Part shown: one piece after another, positions 16,372-23,433 of the stretch
Layout of the letters: each line of letters begins with the position of its first letter
Numbering within the stretch: position 1 is the first letter of the stretch
NCBI RefSeq assembly: GCF_018619185.1
Contig: NZ_JAAXYC010000044.1
Coordinates: forward strand, 1-37,875
DNA length: 37,875 nucleotides
Origin: Streptomyces sp. McG3
GTDB taxonomy: Bacteria; Actinomycetota; Actinomycetes; Streptomycetales; Streptomycetaceae
Direction: 5' to 3'
Translations under genes and position numbers: made by a program
The notes under the pieces: model-generated
What the model was told of the DNA's origin: nothing
Databases searched by the model: none
Seen by the model: only the letters and a program-made list of their open reading frames with translations

Positions 16372-18060
16372 TTAGAGGTGCTGGTCCCGCAGCAGGAACC
16401 GCTGGAGTTTTCCGGTGGCCGTACGGGGCAGGGACGCCTGGAAGACGAAGACCCGCGGGCACTTGTGCGGGGCCAGGCCGGCCTTCATATGGGCCCGCAG
16501 CGAGTCGGCCGTCTGCTCCGAGCCCTCCGTCAGCACCACGTGGGCCACCACGATCTCGCCGCGCAGTTCGTCCGCCCGGCCCACCACGGCGGCCTCCGCG
16601 ACCTCCGGATGGCGCAGCAGGGCGTCCTCCACCTCGGGGCCCGCGATGTTGTAGCCGGAGGAGATGATCATGTCGTCGGCGCGGGCCACGTAGCGGAAGT
16701 AGCCGTCCGGTTCGCGGACGAAGGTGTCGCCGGTCATGTTCCAGCCGTGCCGGACGTACTCCGTCTGGCGGGGGTCGGAGAGATAGCGGCAGCCGACCGG
16801 ACCACGCACGGCGAGCAGTCCCGCCTCGCCGTCGGGCAGTTCGTCCCCGCGCTCGTCCACCACGCGGGCCTGCCACCCCGGCACGGGCACCCCCGTCGTG
16901 CCCGGCCGGATCGCGTCGTCGGCCGCCGAGATGAAGATGTGCAGCAGCTCCGTGGCCCCGATGCCGTTGATGATGCGCAGCCCCGTCGCCTCGTGCCAGG
17001 CCCCCCAGGTCGACGCAGGGAGGTTCTCCCCGGCCGACACACAGCGCCGCAGCGCCGAGAGGTCGTGGCCGTCCAGCTGCCCGAGCATCGTGCGGTAGGC
17101 CGTCGGCGCGGTGAACAGCACCGAGACCCGGTGCCGGACCAGCGCGGGCAGCAGCTGCCGCGGCCCCGCCTGCTCCAGCAGCAGCGTCGAGGCCCCGGCC
17201 CGCAGCGGGAAGACCAGCAGCCCGCCCAGGCCGAACGTGAAGCCCAGCGGCGGACTGCCCGCGAACACGTCGTCGGCACAGGGGCGCAGCACGTGCCGGG
17301 AGAAGGTGTCGGCGATGGCCAGGAGGTCCCGGTGCAGGTGCATGCAGCCCTTGGGGCGTCCGGTGGTGCCCGAGGTGAACGCGATGAGCGCGACCTCGTC
17401 GGCGGCCGTGTCCACCGCCCGGTACGGCCCGGTCCTGGCCTCGGTCAGCCGGGTCAGGTCCCCGGGCGCGTCCCCGCCGAACAGGGTGACCCGCAGGCCC
17501 TCCACGTCCGCCTCCGCCAGGTCCCGCGCCGACCGGGCGTCGCACAGGGCGTGGCCGATGCGCGCCAGCGAGCAGATGGTGGCCAGCTCCGTCGCGCGCG
17601 CCTGCGCCAGCACGGTGACGGCGACCGCGCCCGCCTTCATGACGGCGAGCCAGCAGGCGGCCAGCCAGGGCGTCGTCGGCCCGCGCAGCAGCACCCGGTT
17701 GCCCGGCACGACGCCCAGGTCGTCCGTGAGCACATGGGCGATGCGGTCCACCGTCTCCCGCAGCTCTCCGTAGCTCCAGACGCTCCCGTCGCCGGAGAGC
17801 AGCGCGGGGCGGTCCGCGCCCCGTTCCTCGACGGTCCGGTCCAGCAGTTCGTGCCCGCAGTTCAGCCGGTCGGGGTAGCGCGGCGCGGGATCGTCCAGGA
17901 GGAGCTCAGGCCACTGCTCCGGCGGCGGGAGATGGTCGCGCGTGAAGGTGTCGGCGTGGGCGCCCGCGGCGTGACCGGACGGCTCGGGATGCGCGCCGGG
18001 GACGCGTACGGACGCGTCGGCGGCGGCTGTGGGCGTGTTCGGCGAGGAATTCGGCTCCAT
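16372..18060 (-). CDS. Aryl-CoA ligase, 2-aminobenzoate/benzoate-CoA ligase family
   Basis: This 562-residue ANL-superfamily enzyme should use ATP to form an aryl-adenylate and then the CoA thioester. The phosphate-binding motif TSGTTGRPKG is at 229-238, the adenine-site motif INGIGATELLH near 350, and the catalytic Lys551 in TATGK near the end. The segment DTFTRDHLPPPEQWPELL near residue 38 is, as I recall, typical of 2-aminobenzoate-CoA ligases; benzoate or salicylate remain possible. The first 36 residues are an Ala/Pro-rich leader. ATG 18060 has AAGGGGG eight bases upstream. It heads the minus-strand operon with paaX, and shares its upstream region with the divergent acyl-CoA dehydrogenase. 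Confidence 0.88.
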   Translation of the reverse strand: MEPNSSPNTPTAAADASVRVPGAHPEPSGHAAGAHADTFTRDHLPPPEQWPELLLDDPAPRYPDRLNCGHELLDRTVEERGADRPALLSGDGSVWSYGELRETVDRIAHVLTDDLGVVPGNRVLLRGPTTPWLAACWLAVMKAGAVAVTVLAQARATELATICSLARIGHALCDARSARDLAEADVEGLRVTLFGGDAPGDLTRLTEARTGPYRAVDTAADEVALIAFTSGTTGRPKGCMHLHRDLLAIADTFSRHVLRPCADDVFAGSPPLGFTFGLGGLLVFPLRAGASTLLLEQAGPRQLLPALVRHRVSVLFTAPTAYRTMLGQLDGHDLSALRRCVSAGENLPASTWGAWHEATGLRIINGIGATELLHIFISAADDAIRPGTTGVPVPGWQARVVDERGDELPDGEAGLLAVRGPVGCRYLSDPRQTEYVRHGWNMTGDTFVREPDGYFRYVARADDMIISSGYNIAGPEVEDALLRHPEVAEAAVVGRADELRGEIVVAHVVLTEGSEQTADSLRAHMKAGLAPHKCPRVFVFQASLPRTATGKLQRFLLRDQHL

Positions 18061-18087
18061 GAAGGATCGCCCCCTTGTCGCCTCTGG

Positions 18088-18129
18088 AGCGTATCGTTTG
18101 GGTGACGGTAGTCAACGGTCCGCGATAAG
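18088..18129. promoter_or_regulatory. Divergent promoters sharing one TGAC-N4-GTCA operator
   Basis: The inverted repeat TGAC-GGTA-GTCA lies at 18103-18114. On the plus strand GGTGAC (18101-18106) is followed after 17 bases by GATAAG (18124-18129), pointing to the dehydrogenase. On the minus strand TTGACT (18115-18110) is followed after 16 bases by TACGCT (18093-18088), pointing to the ligase. Both -35 boxes sit on the repeat, so one bound protein could shut both promoters. The core matches the site at 10844-10855. Confidence 0.6.
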
Positions 18130-18137
18130 ACATGACG

Positions 18138-18195
18138 TGCGATGCGATGCGACGAGATGCCACGCGACGCGACGGAGCACGCGACACGACGCGAC
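18138..18195. repeat. Degenerate GCGAY pentamer tract in the 5' leader
   Basis: Between the promoter at 18101-18129 and the ribosome-binding site of the dehydrogenase gene lies a tract built from TGCGA, then ACGCG/ACACG pentamers. It begins with three perfect TGCGA copies (18138-18152). It is not coding in any conserved way and would be part of the 5' untranslated leader. Confidence 0.7.
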
Positions 18196-18210
18196 AAGAG
18201 AGGCGCCGCC

Positions 18211-19485
18211 ATGACGGCATTCTCCCTCGAACCGGAACAAACCGCCTGGTGCGAGGAGCTCCGCACCCTCGCCGCGCAGGAGCTGCGCCCGCTGGCGGAG
18301 AAGGGGGAGCCCGGGCGCGTCAACCGCCCGCTGCTGGCCGCGCTCGGCGAGCTGGGCCTCCTCGGCCGGATGCTGGGCTCCGGGGCGCTGGACCTGTGCC
18401 TGCTGCGTGAGTCCCTGGCCCGGGGCTGCACCGAGGCCGAGACGGCCCTCGCCCTCCAGGGCCTCGGCACCACCCCGATCGTCCAGGCGGGCACCGCCGC
18501 CCACCGTGAGCGCTGGCTCCCCGAGGTCCGGGCCGGGCGGGCCGTCGCGGCGTTCGCCCTGAGCGAGCCGGGTGCCGGCTCCGACGCGGCGGCCCTGAGC
18601 CTGGCCGCCGAGCACACCCCGGACGGCTGGGCGCTCACCGGCGAGAAGTGCTGGATCTCCAACGCCCCCGAGGCCGACTTCGCCGTGGTCTTCGCCCGGA
18701 CGACCCCCGGGGCGGGGTCCCGCGGCATCACCGCGTTCCTGGTCCCGTCCGACCGCCCCGGACTCACCGGCTCCGCCCTCGACATGCTCTCCCCGCACCC
18801 CATCGGCACCCTGGAGTTCGACGGTGTACCGGTCACCGCCGACGATGTGCTCGGCGAGCCCGACCGGGGCTTCCGGGTCGCGATGAACACCCTCAACCTC
18901 TTCCGGCCCAGCGTCGGGGCGTTCGCCGTGGGGATGGCCCGCGCCGCCCTCGACGCGACCCTGGACCACACGGCCCGGCGCACCGCGTTCGGCGGTCCGC
19001 TGAGCGACCTCCAGGCCGTCTCGCACCAGGTCGCGGAGATGGCCACCCGCACCGAGGCCGCCCGCCTCCTGGTGTACGCGGCGGCCGCCGCGTACGACGC
19101 GGGGGAGAGCGGCGTGCCGCGCCGGGCGGCGATGGCCAAGCTGTACGCCACCGAGACCGCGCAGTACGTCGTCGACACCGCCGTCCAACTGCACGGCGCC
19201 CGCGCCCTGCGCCGGGGTCATCTGCTCGAACACCTCTACCGCGAGGTCCGCGCGCCGCGGATCTACGAGGGCGCGAGCGAGGTGCAGCGCACCATCATCG
19301 CCAAGGAGCTGTACGCGAACGGCGCCCAGCGATCCGAGCCCCTCGCCCAGCAGCGCCTCGCCCAGCAGCGCCTTGACCGGCAGCCCCGTGACGAACAGTC
19401 CCTTGATCAGCAGCCCCCCACCCGGCAGTCCGCCGCCCAGGAGCCCGTGGAGCCCGCCGGCCTCACCCAGGAGCCGCCCGCATGA
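18211..19485 (+). CDS. Acyl-CoA dehydrogenase family protein with Gln/Pro-rich tail
   Basis: This 424-residue flavoprotein should oxidise an acyl-CoA ester to the alpha,beta-unsaturated form and pass electrons to ETF. Landmarks are FALSEPGAGSDAAAL and GEKCWISNA in the middle domain, RTAFGGPLSDLQAVSHQVAEM in two parts (RTAFGGPL, then LQAVSHQVAEM), and IYEGASEVQRTII, where Glu353 takes the place of the usual catalytic base. The family core ends near residue 370. The last 55 residues are a Gln/Pro-rich low-complexity extension. ATG 18211 is supported by GAGAGG at seven bases; the upstream in-frame GTG at 18142 would put the repetitive leader into the protein. The stop overlaps the RidA start (ATGA). 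Confidence 0.88.
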   Translation: MTAFSLEPEQTAWCEELRTLAAQELRPLAEKGEPGRVNRPLLAALGELGLLGRMLGSGALDLCLLRESLARGCTEAETALALQGLGTTPIVQAGTAAHRERWLPEVRAGRAVAAFALSEPGAGSDAAALSLAAEHTPDGWALTGEKCWISNAPEADFAVVFARTTPGAGSRGITAFLVPSDRPGLTGSALDMLSPHPIGTLEFDGVPVTADDVLGEPDRGFRVAMNTLNLFRPSVGAFAVGMARAALDATLDHTARRTAFGGPLSDLQAVSHQVAEMATRTEAARLLVYAAAAAYDAGESGVPRRAAMAKLYATETAQYVVDTAVQLHGARALRRGHLLEHLYREVRAPRIYEGASEVQRTIIAKELYANGAQRSEPLAQQRLAQQRLDRQPRDEQSLDQQPPTRQSAAQEPVEPAGLTQEPPA

Positions 19486-19883
19486 GCCCGTCCCACCGGA
19501 TCAACCCGGCCGAACTCTCCCCGCCCACCGGCTTCAGCCACGCGGTCGTCGCCACCGGCGGGCACCTGGTCTTCCTCGCCGGACAGACCGCACTCGACCC
19601 GGACGGAAAGGTCGTCGGGGACACCCTGCCCGACCAGTTCGCCGTCGCCCTGGGCAATCTGCTCACCGCTCTCCACGCGGCCGGCGGCGCCCCCGCCGAC
19701 CTCGCCCGGGTCACCGTCTACGCCACGGACATCGCCGACTACCGCTCCCACGCCCCCGAGCTGGGCCGGATCTGGCGCCGGCTCGCGGGACGCGACTACC
19801 CGGCGATGGCCGTCATCGGGGTGGCCCGGCTCTGGGACGAGCAGGCGATGGTCGAGATCGACGGGGTCGCGGTGCTGCCGTGA
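19482..19883 (+). CDS. RidA/YjgF-family protein lacking the catalytic Arg
   Basis: RidA-type proteins hydrolyse reactive enamines and imines. This 133-residue member has the family strands LVFLAGQTALDPDGKVV and the late VEIDGVAV strand with Glu125. The position of the substrate-carboxylate Arg (Arg105 in E. coli RidA) aligns with Met109 in YPAMAVIGVARL, so it should not be a classical imine deaminase and belongs with the Arg-lacking Rid groups. The start overlaps the dehydrogenase stop as ATGA, so the two are translated together. In an aminobenzoyl-CoA pathway a ring enamine or imine must be hydrolysed, which gives this gene a possible role; a CoA-bound substrate might not need the Arg. Confidence 0.88.
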   Translation: MSPSHRINPAELSPPTGFSHAVVATGGHLVFLAGQTALDPDGKVVGDTLPDQFAVALGNLLTALHAAGGAPADLARVTVYATDIADYRSHAPELGRIWRRLAGRDYPAMAVIGVARLWDEQAMVEIDGVAVLP

Positions 19884-19965
19884 GCCGGGCGTCCGAGTAG
19901 CGGCGGGAGGACGGCGGGGCGAGGCTGAAGGGGTCCGGATACCGAGCCGACCAGGAGGGTCAGCG

Positions 19966-20397
19966 GTGACCAGTCAGCCGCCCCCGCGCCCCGCCGCCCG
20001 CTCCTACGACGGCGAGGGCATCGTCGTCGGATTCGACGCGCACCGCTGCCTGCACGCCGCCGAGTGCGTGACCGGACTCCCCGCCGTCTTCGACGTCGGC
20101 CGCCGCCCGTGGATCCAGCCGGACAACGCCCCCGCCGACGAGGTCGCCGACGTCATCCACCGCTGCCCGAGCGGCGCGCTCCAGTACCACCGCACCGACG
20201 GGATGCCCGACGAGGTCCCGGACGTCCCCACCCATGTCTCCCTGCACGCCGACGGGGTGCTGCACGTGCGCGGCGATCTCGAAGTCGCCACCCCGTACGG
20301 ACCGTGCCACGAGACCCGGGTGATGCTCTGCGGCTGCGGCGCCACCGGCAACACGCCGTACTGCGACCACAGCGGACCCTGCGCCGGACACGGCTGA
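19966..20397 (+). CDS. Two-domain iron-sulfur protein (Fer4_19 plus CDGSH-like)
   Basis: This 143-residue protein joins an N-terminal divergent 4Fe-4S (YjdI-like, Fer4_19) domain with a C-terminal CDGSH-like domain. Likely ligands in the first are Cys28, Cys34 and Cys67 with His30 or another residue. In the second, Cys122-x-Cys124 and P-x-Cys133-Asp134 fit the CDGSH pattern, but the cluster His expected at 137 is Gly; the residues read H135-S136-G137. GTG 19966 has GGAGGG upstream. It begins 82 bases after the RidA gene and may be read from the same transcript or its own promoter. Electron transfer or Fe-S sensing is the likely role; a link to the upstream flavoenzymes is possible. Confidence 0.82.
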   Translation: MTSQPPPRPAARSYDGEGIVVGFDAHRCLHAAECVTGLPAVFDVGRRPWIQPDNAPADEVADVIHRCPSGALQYHRTDGMPDEVPDVPTHVSLHADGVLHVRGDLEVATPYGPCHETRVMLCGCGATGNTPYCDHSGPCAGHG

Positions 20398-20403
20398 GGC
20401 GAC

Positions 20404-20428
20404 CTTCCCGGAGACAGCGGCCGGGAGG
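20404..20428 (+). terminator. Stem-loop after the iron-sulfur gene
   Basis: An 8-bp stem (CTTCCCGG pairing with CCGGGAGG, one G-T pair) closes a nine-base loop seven bases after the stop codon. There is no T-run, which is usual for Streptomyces terminators. It separates the iron-sulfur gene from the mrp operon. Confidence 0.5.
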
Positions 20429-20462
20429 CGCGCGGCGCGCCGGTCGGGTGAATCGGCCTGAG

Positions 20463-20490
20463 AGATATATCTGTATTTAGTGCCTTTTAT
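20463..20490. promoter_or_regulatory. A/T-rich island upstream of mrpA
   Basis: An A/T-rich stretch, rare in this genome, contains the perfect palindrome AGATATATCT (20463-20472) followed by TATTTAG and CTTTTATT. It is 40-67 bases before the mrpA start, where a promoter is expected, but I cannot fit a convincing -35/-10 pair. Confidence 0.4.
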
Positions 20491-20529
20491 TCCGGATGCC
20501 CCGCCGCCGCCCGAACCGGACACCCCTCG

Positions 20530-23433
20530 GTGATCGCGCTCATCGTCGCCCACTTCGCGCTCGCGGCCTGCGCGGGCCCGCTGGTGCACCGGCTCGGCCG
20601 GCGGGCCTTCGTCGTGCTGGCCCTGCCCCCTGCGGCGGCCACCGTCTGGGCCCTCACCCGCTGGAGCACCGCCGCGTCCGGAGACGCGGACACCTGGTCC
20701 TGGCAGTGGATCCCGGACTACGGCGTCGCCCTCGACCTGCGCCTGGACGCGCTGGCCGAACTGATGGTGCTGCTCGCCGCCGGGGTCGGCGCGCTCGTCC
20801 TGCTCTACTGCGCCTCCTACTTCACCGACGACACCCCGCAACTGGGCCGCTTCGCCGGGAACCTGCTCGCCTTCGCGGGCGCGATGCTCGCCCTCGTCCT
20901 CGCCGACGACCTGATCACGCTCTACGTGTTCTGGGAACTGACCACGGTCTTCTCCTACCTGCTGATCGGCCACGGCAGCGAACACCGGCACAGCCGCCGC
21001 TCCGCCCTCCAGGCCCTCGTCGTCACCACCTTCGGCGGCCTCGCCATGCTCGTCGGCTTCCTGATCCTCGGTCAGGCCGCCGGCACCTACCGGATCTCCG
21101 CGATCGTCGCCGACCCGCCCGAGACGACCCTCGCCGTGTCCGTCGCCGTCGTCCTCGTGCTGTGCGGGGCGCTGTCGAAGTCCGCGATCTGGCCGTTCTC
21201 CATGTGGCTGCCGAACGCCATGGCCGCGCCGACCCCCGTCAGCGCCTATCTGCACGCCGCCGCGATGGTCAAGGCCGGGGTCTACCTGGTCGCCCGGCTC
21301 GCCCCCGCCTTCGCCGACGTCCCCGTCTGGAAACCCGTCGTGCTCGTCCTCGGCGGCGCGACCATGCTGCTCGGAGGCTGGCGGGCGCTGCGCCTGAACG
21401 ACCTCAAGCTCGTCCTCGCCTACGGGACCGTCAGCCAGCTCGGCTTCCTCACCCTGCTCGCCGGGACCGGCAACCGCGACGCCGCGCTCGCCGCCGCCGC
21501 GATGATCCTCGGGCACGCCCTCTTCAAGGCCCCGCTGTTCCTCGTCACCGGCATCGTCGACCACGCGGCCGGCACCCGCGACCTGCGCGAACTGTCCGGC
21601 GTCGGCCGCTCCCTGCCGTACGTCGCCGGCGTCGGCGCCCTCGCCGCCGCCTCCATGGCCGCCCTCCCGCCGCTGCTCGGCTTCGCCGCGAAGGAGGCCG
21701 CGTTCGAGGCGCTGCTGCACGGCTCCGCCGCCGACCGGTGGGCGCTGGCCGTCGTCGTCGCGGGCTCCGCGCTGACCACCGCGTACAGCCTGCGGTTCGT
21801 CTGGGGCGCGTTCGCCCGCAAGCCCGGCGTCCCCGACACCCCTGTCCACCGCGTCGGGTGGGCCTTCCTCGCCCCGCCCGCCCTGCTCGCCGCCCTCGGC
21901 CTGGTCCTCGGCCCCGGCGTCGGCTGGACCGACCGGCTGCTGGGCGCGTACGCCGACACGTTCCCGGCCGAGGGGAAGCCGTACCACCTGGCCCTCTGGC
22001 ACGGGTTCGGTATCGCGCTGCTCCTGTCGGCCCTCGCCTGGGCCGCGGGCACCGTGCTCTTCCTCGGCCGCGCACAGGTCACCCGGCTCTCCCGCCGGAT
22101 CGCCTGGCCCACCGCCGACAGCGTCTTCGGCCATCTGCTGCTCGGGCAGGAACGTCTCGCCCTCCAGGTCACCGGCTTCATCCAGCGCGGCTCCCTCTCC
22201 GTGTACCTCGCCACCACCCTCCTCGTCATGCTCGCCGGGCAGCTCACCGTCCTCGTGGTCGACACCCCCTGGAACGGGGCCGTGCGCCCCCGGCTCTGGG
22301 ACAACCCGCTCCAGGGCGCGGTCGCCGCCCTGACCTGCGCCGCCGCCCTGCTCTGTCTGACGGTGCGGCGGCGCATGAAGGCCGTCGTCCTGGCCGGACT
22401 CACCGGATACGGCGCCGCCCTGCTCTTCGTCGTCCAGGGAGCGCCCGACCTGGCGCTCACCCAGTTCTGCGTCGAGACCGTCTCGATGATCGTCTTCGTG
22501 CTGGTGCTGCGCCGGATGCCCGTCCACTTCCAGGAGACCGTCAGTACCTGGCGGCGGGCCGCCCGCATCCCGATGGCCCTCGCGGCGGCCGCCACCGTCG
22601 GCGTCGGCATGTGGGTCGCCGCCGCCGCGCGCACCGCCGAACCGGCCGGCGCCGCCATGGTCCGGGAGGTCGCCGACCACGGGCTCAAGGACGTCGTGGC
22701 CACCATCCTCGTCGACCTGCGCGCCTGGGACACGATGGGGGAGTCCGCGGTGCTCGCCGCCGCCGCGATCGGCGTCACCAGCCTCATCTACCTGCACCGC
22801 CGCAGCGAGGGCACCCTGGTCCAGGAGGAGTTGCGGGGGCGCACCGCCTGGTCCCTGTCGGCGCACCACTCCTCCCGGCTGCCGCAGGGCGACGACGTGG
22901 CCCCCGAACGCGGCTGGCTGGCCGCCGGAGCCACCCTCGCCCCCGAGCACCGCTCGATCGTCTTCGAGGTGGTGGCCCGGCTGCTGTTCCACCCGATCCT
23001 CGTGCTCTCGGTCTATCTGCTGTTCTGCGCCGAGAGCCTGCCCGGCGGCGGGTTCGTCGCCGGACTCGTCGCCGGACTCGCCCTGATCACCCGCTACCTG
23101 GCGGGCGGCCGCTTCGAACTCGCCGAGGCGGCCCCCCTGCAACCAGGCCTCTTCACCGGCCTCGGCCTCTTCATCTCCACCGGCGTGGGCCTCCTCGGAC
23201 TCGCCGAGGGGACCGTCCTGCACGCCTTCACGTACTACGGACACCTGCCGGTCTTCGGCTCGTACCACCTGAGCACCTCGGTCCTCTTCGACTTCGGCGT
23301 CTACCTGCTGGTCCTCGGCGTCGTCCTGGACATCGTGCGGGCCCTCGGCGCCAAGATCGACCGGCAGATCGAACGGGCGGCGGGCGTCCTCACCCCCGAA
23401 GGCGGCCCCGAGGCGGGAGGGACCCTCCGATGA
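20530..23433 (+). CDS. mrpA: Na+/H+ antiporter subunit A (MrpA with fused MrpB domain)
   Basis: The 967-residue membrane protein is the large subunit of the Mrp multi-subunit cation/proton antiporter in the cytoplasmic membrane, related to NuoL of complex I. The N-terminal part has the conserved LYVFWELTTVFSYLLIGH segment with the key membrane Glu, then KSAIWPFSMWLPNAM and SAYLHAAAMVKAGVYL. The last 150 residues (LLFHPILVLSVYLLFCAESL, then LPGGGFVAGLVAGLA) are the MrpB-type domain, so no separate mrpB is needed. GTG 20530 has a weak ribosome-binding site. It heads the operon and its stop overlaps mrpC as ATGA. Confidence 0.95.
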   Translation: MIALIVAHFALAACAGPLVHRLGRRAFVVLALPPAAATVWALTRWSTAASGDADTWSWQWIPDYGVALDLRLDALAELMVLLAAGVGALVLLYCASYFTDDTPQLGRFAGNLLAFAGAMLALVLADDLITLYVFWELTTVFSYLLIGHGSEHRHSRRSALQALVVTTFGGLAMLVGFLILGQAAGTYRISAIVADPPETTLAVSVAVVLVLCGALSKSAIWPFSMWLPNAMAAPTPVSAYLHAAAMVKAGVYLVARLAPAFADVPVWKPVVLVLGGATMLLGGWRALRLNDLKLVLAYGTVSQLGFLTLLAGTGNRDAALAAAAMILGHALFKAPLFLVTGIVDHAAGTRDLRELSGVGRSLPYVAGVGALAAASMAALPPLLGFAAKEAAFEALLHGSAADRWALAVVVAGSALTTAYSLRFVWGAFARKPGVPDTPVHRVGWAFLAPPALLAALGLVLGPGVGWTDRLLGAYADTFPAEGKPYHLALWHGFGIALLLSALAWAAGTVLFLGRAQVTRLSRRIAWPTADSVFGHLLLGQERLALQVTGFIQRGSLSVYLATTLLVMLAGQLTVLVVDTPWNGAVRPRLWDNPLQGAVAALTCAAALLCLTVRRRMKAVVLAGLTGYGAALLFVVQGAPDLALTQFCVETVSMIVFVLVLRRMPVHFQETVSTWRRAARIPMALAAAATVGVGMWVAAAARTAEPAGAAMVREVADHGLKDVVATILVDLRAWDTMGESAVLAAAAIGVTSLIYLHRRSEGTLVQEELRGRTAWSLSAHHSSRLPQGDDVAPERGWLAAGATLAPEHRSIVFEVVARLLFHPILVLSVYLLFCAESLPGGGFVAGLVAGLALITRYLAGGRFELAEAAPLQPGLFTGLGLFISTGVGLLGLAEGTVLHAFTYYGHLPVFGSYHLSTSVLFDFGVYLLVLGVVLDIVRALGAKIDRQIERAAGVLTPEGGPEAGGTLR

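Noticed and set aside
19964..19975. TGAC-N2-GTCA at the start of the iron-sulfur gene as a third copy of the shared operator.
   Set aside because: The spacing differs (two bases instead of four), the GG after the left arm is absent, and it covers the start codon rather than a -35 box.
19960..23268. An 1102-codon minus-strand open frame opposite the iron-sulfur gene and mrpA, with similar long antisense frames at 11702-14398 and 24017-25480.
   Set aside because: Same G+C artefact: repetitive Gly/Asp/Glu-rich translations and full overlap with genes that have solid family motifs.
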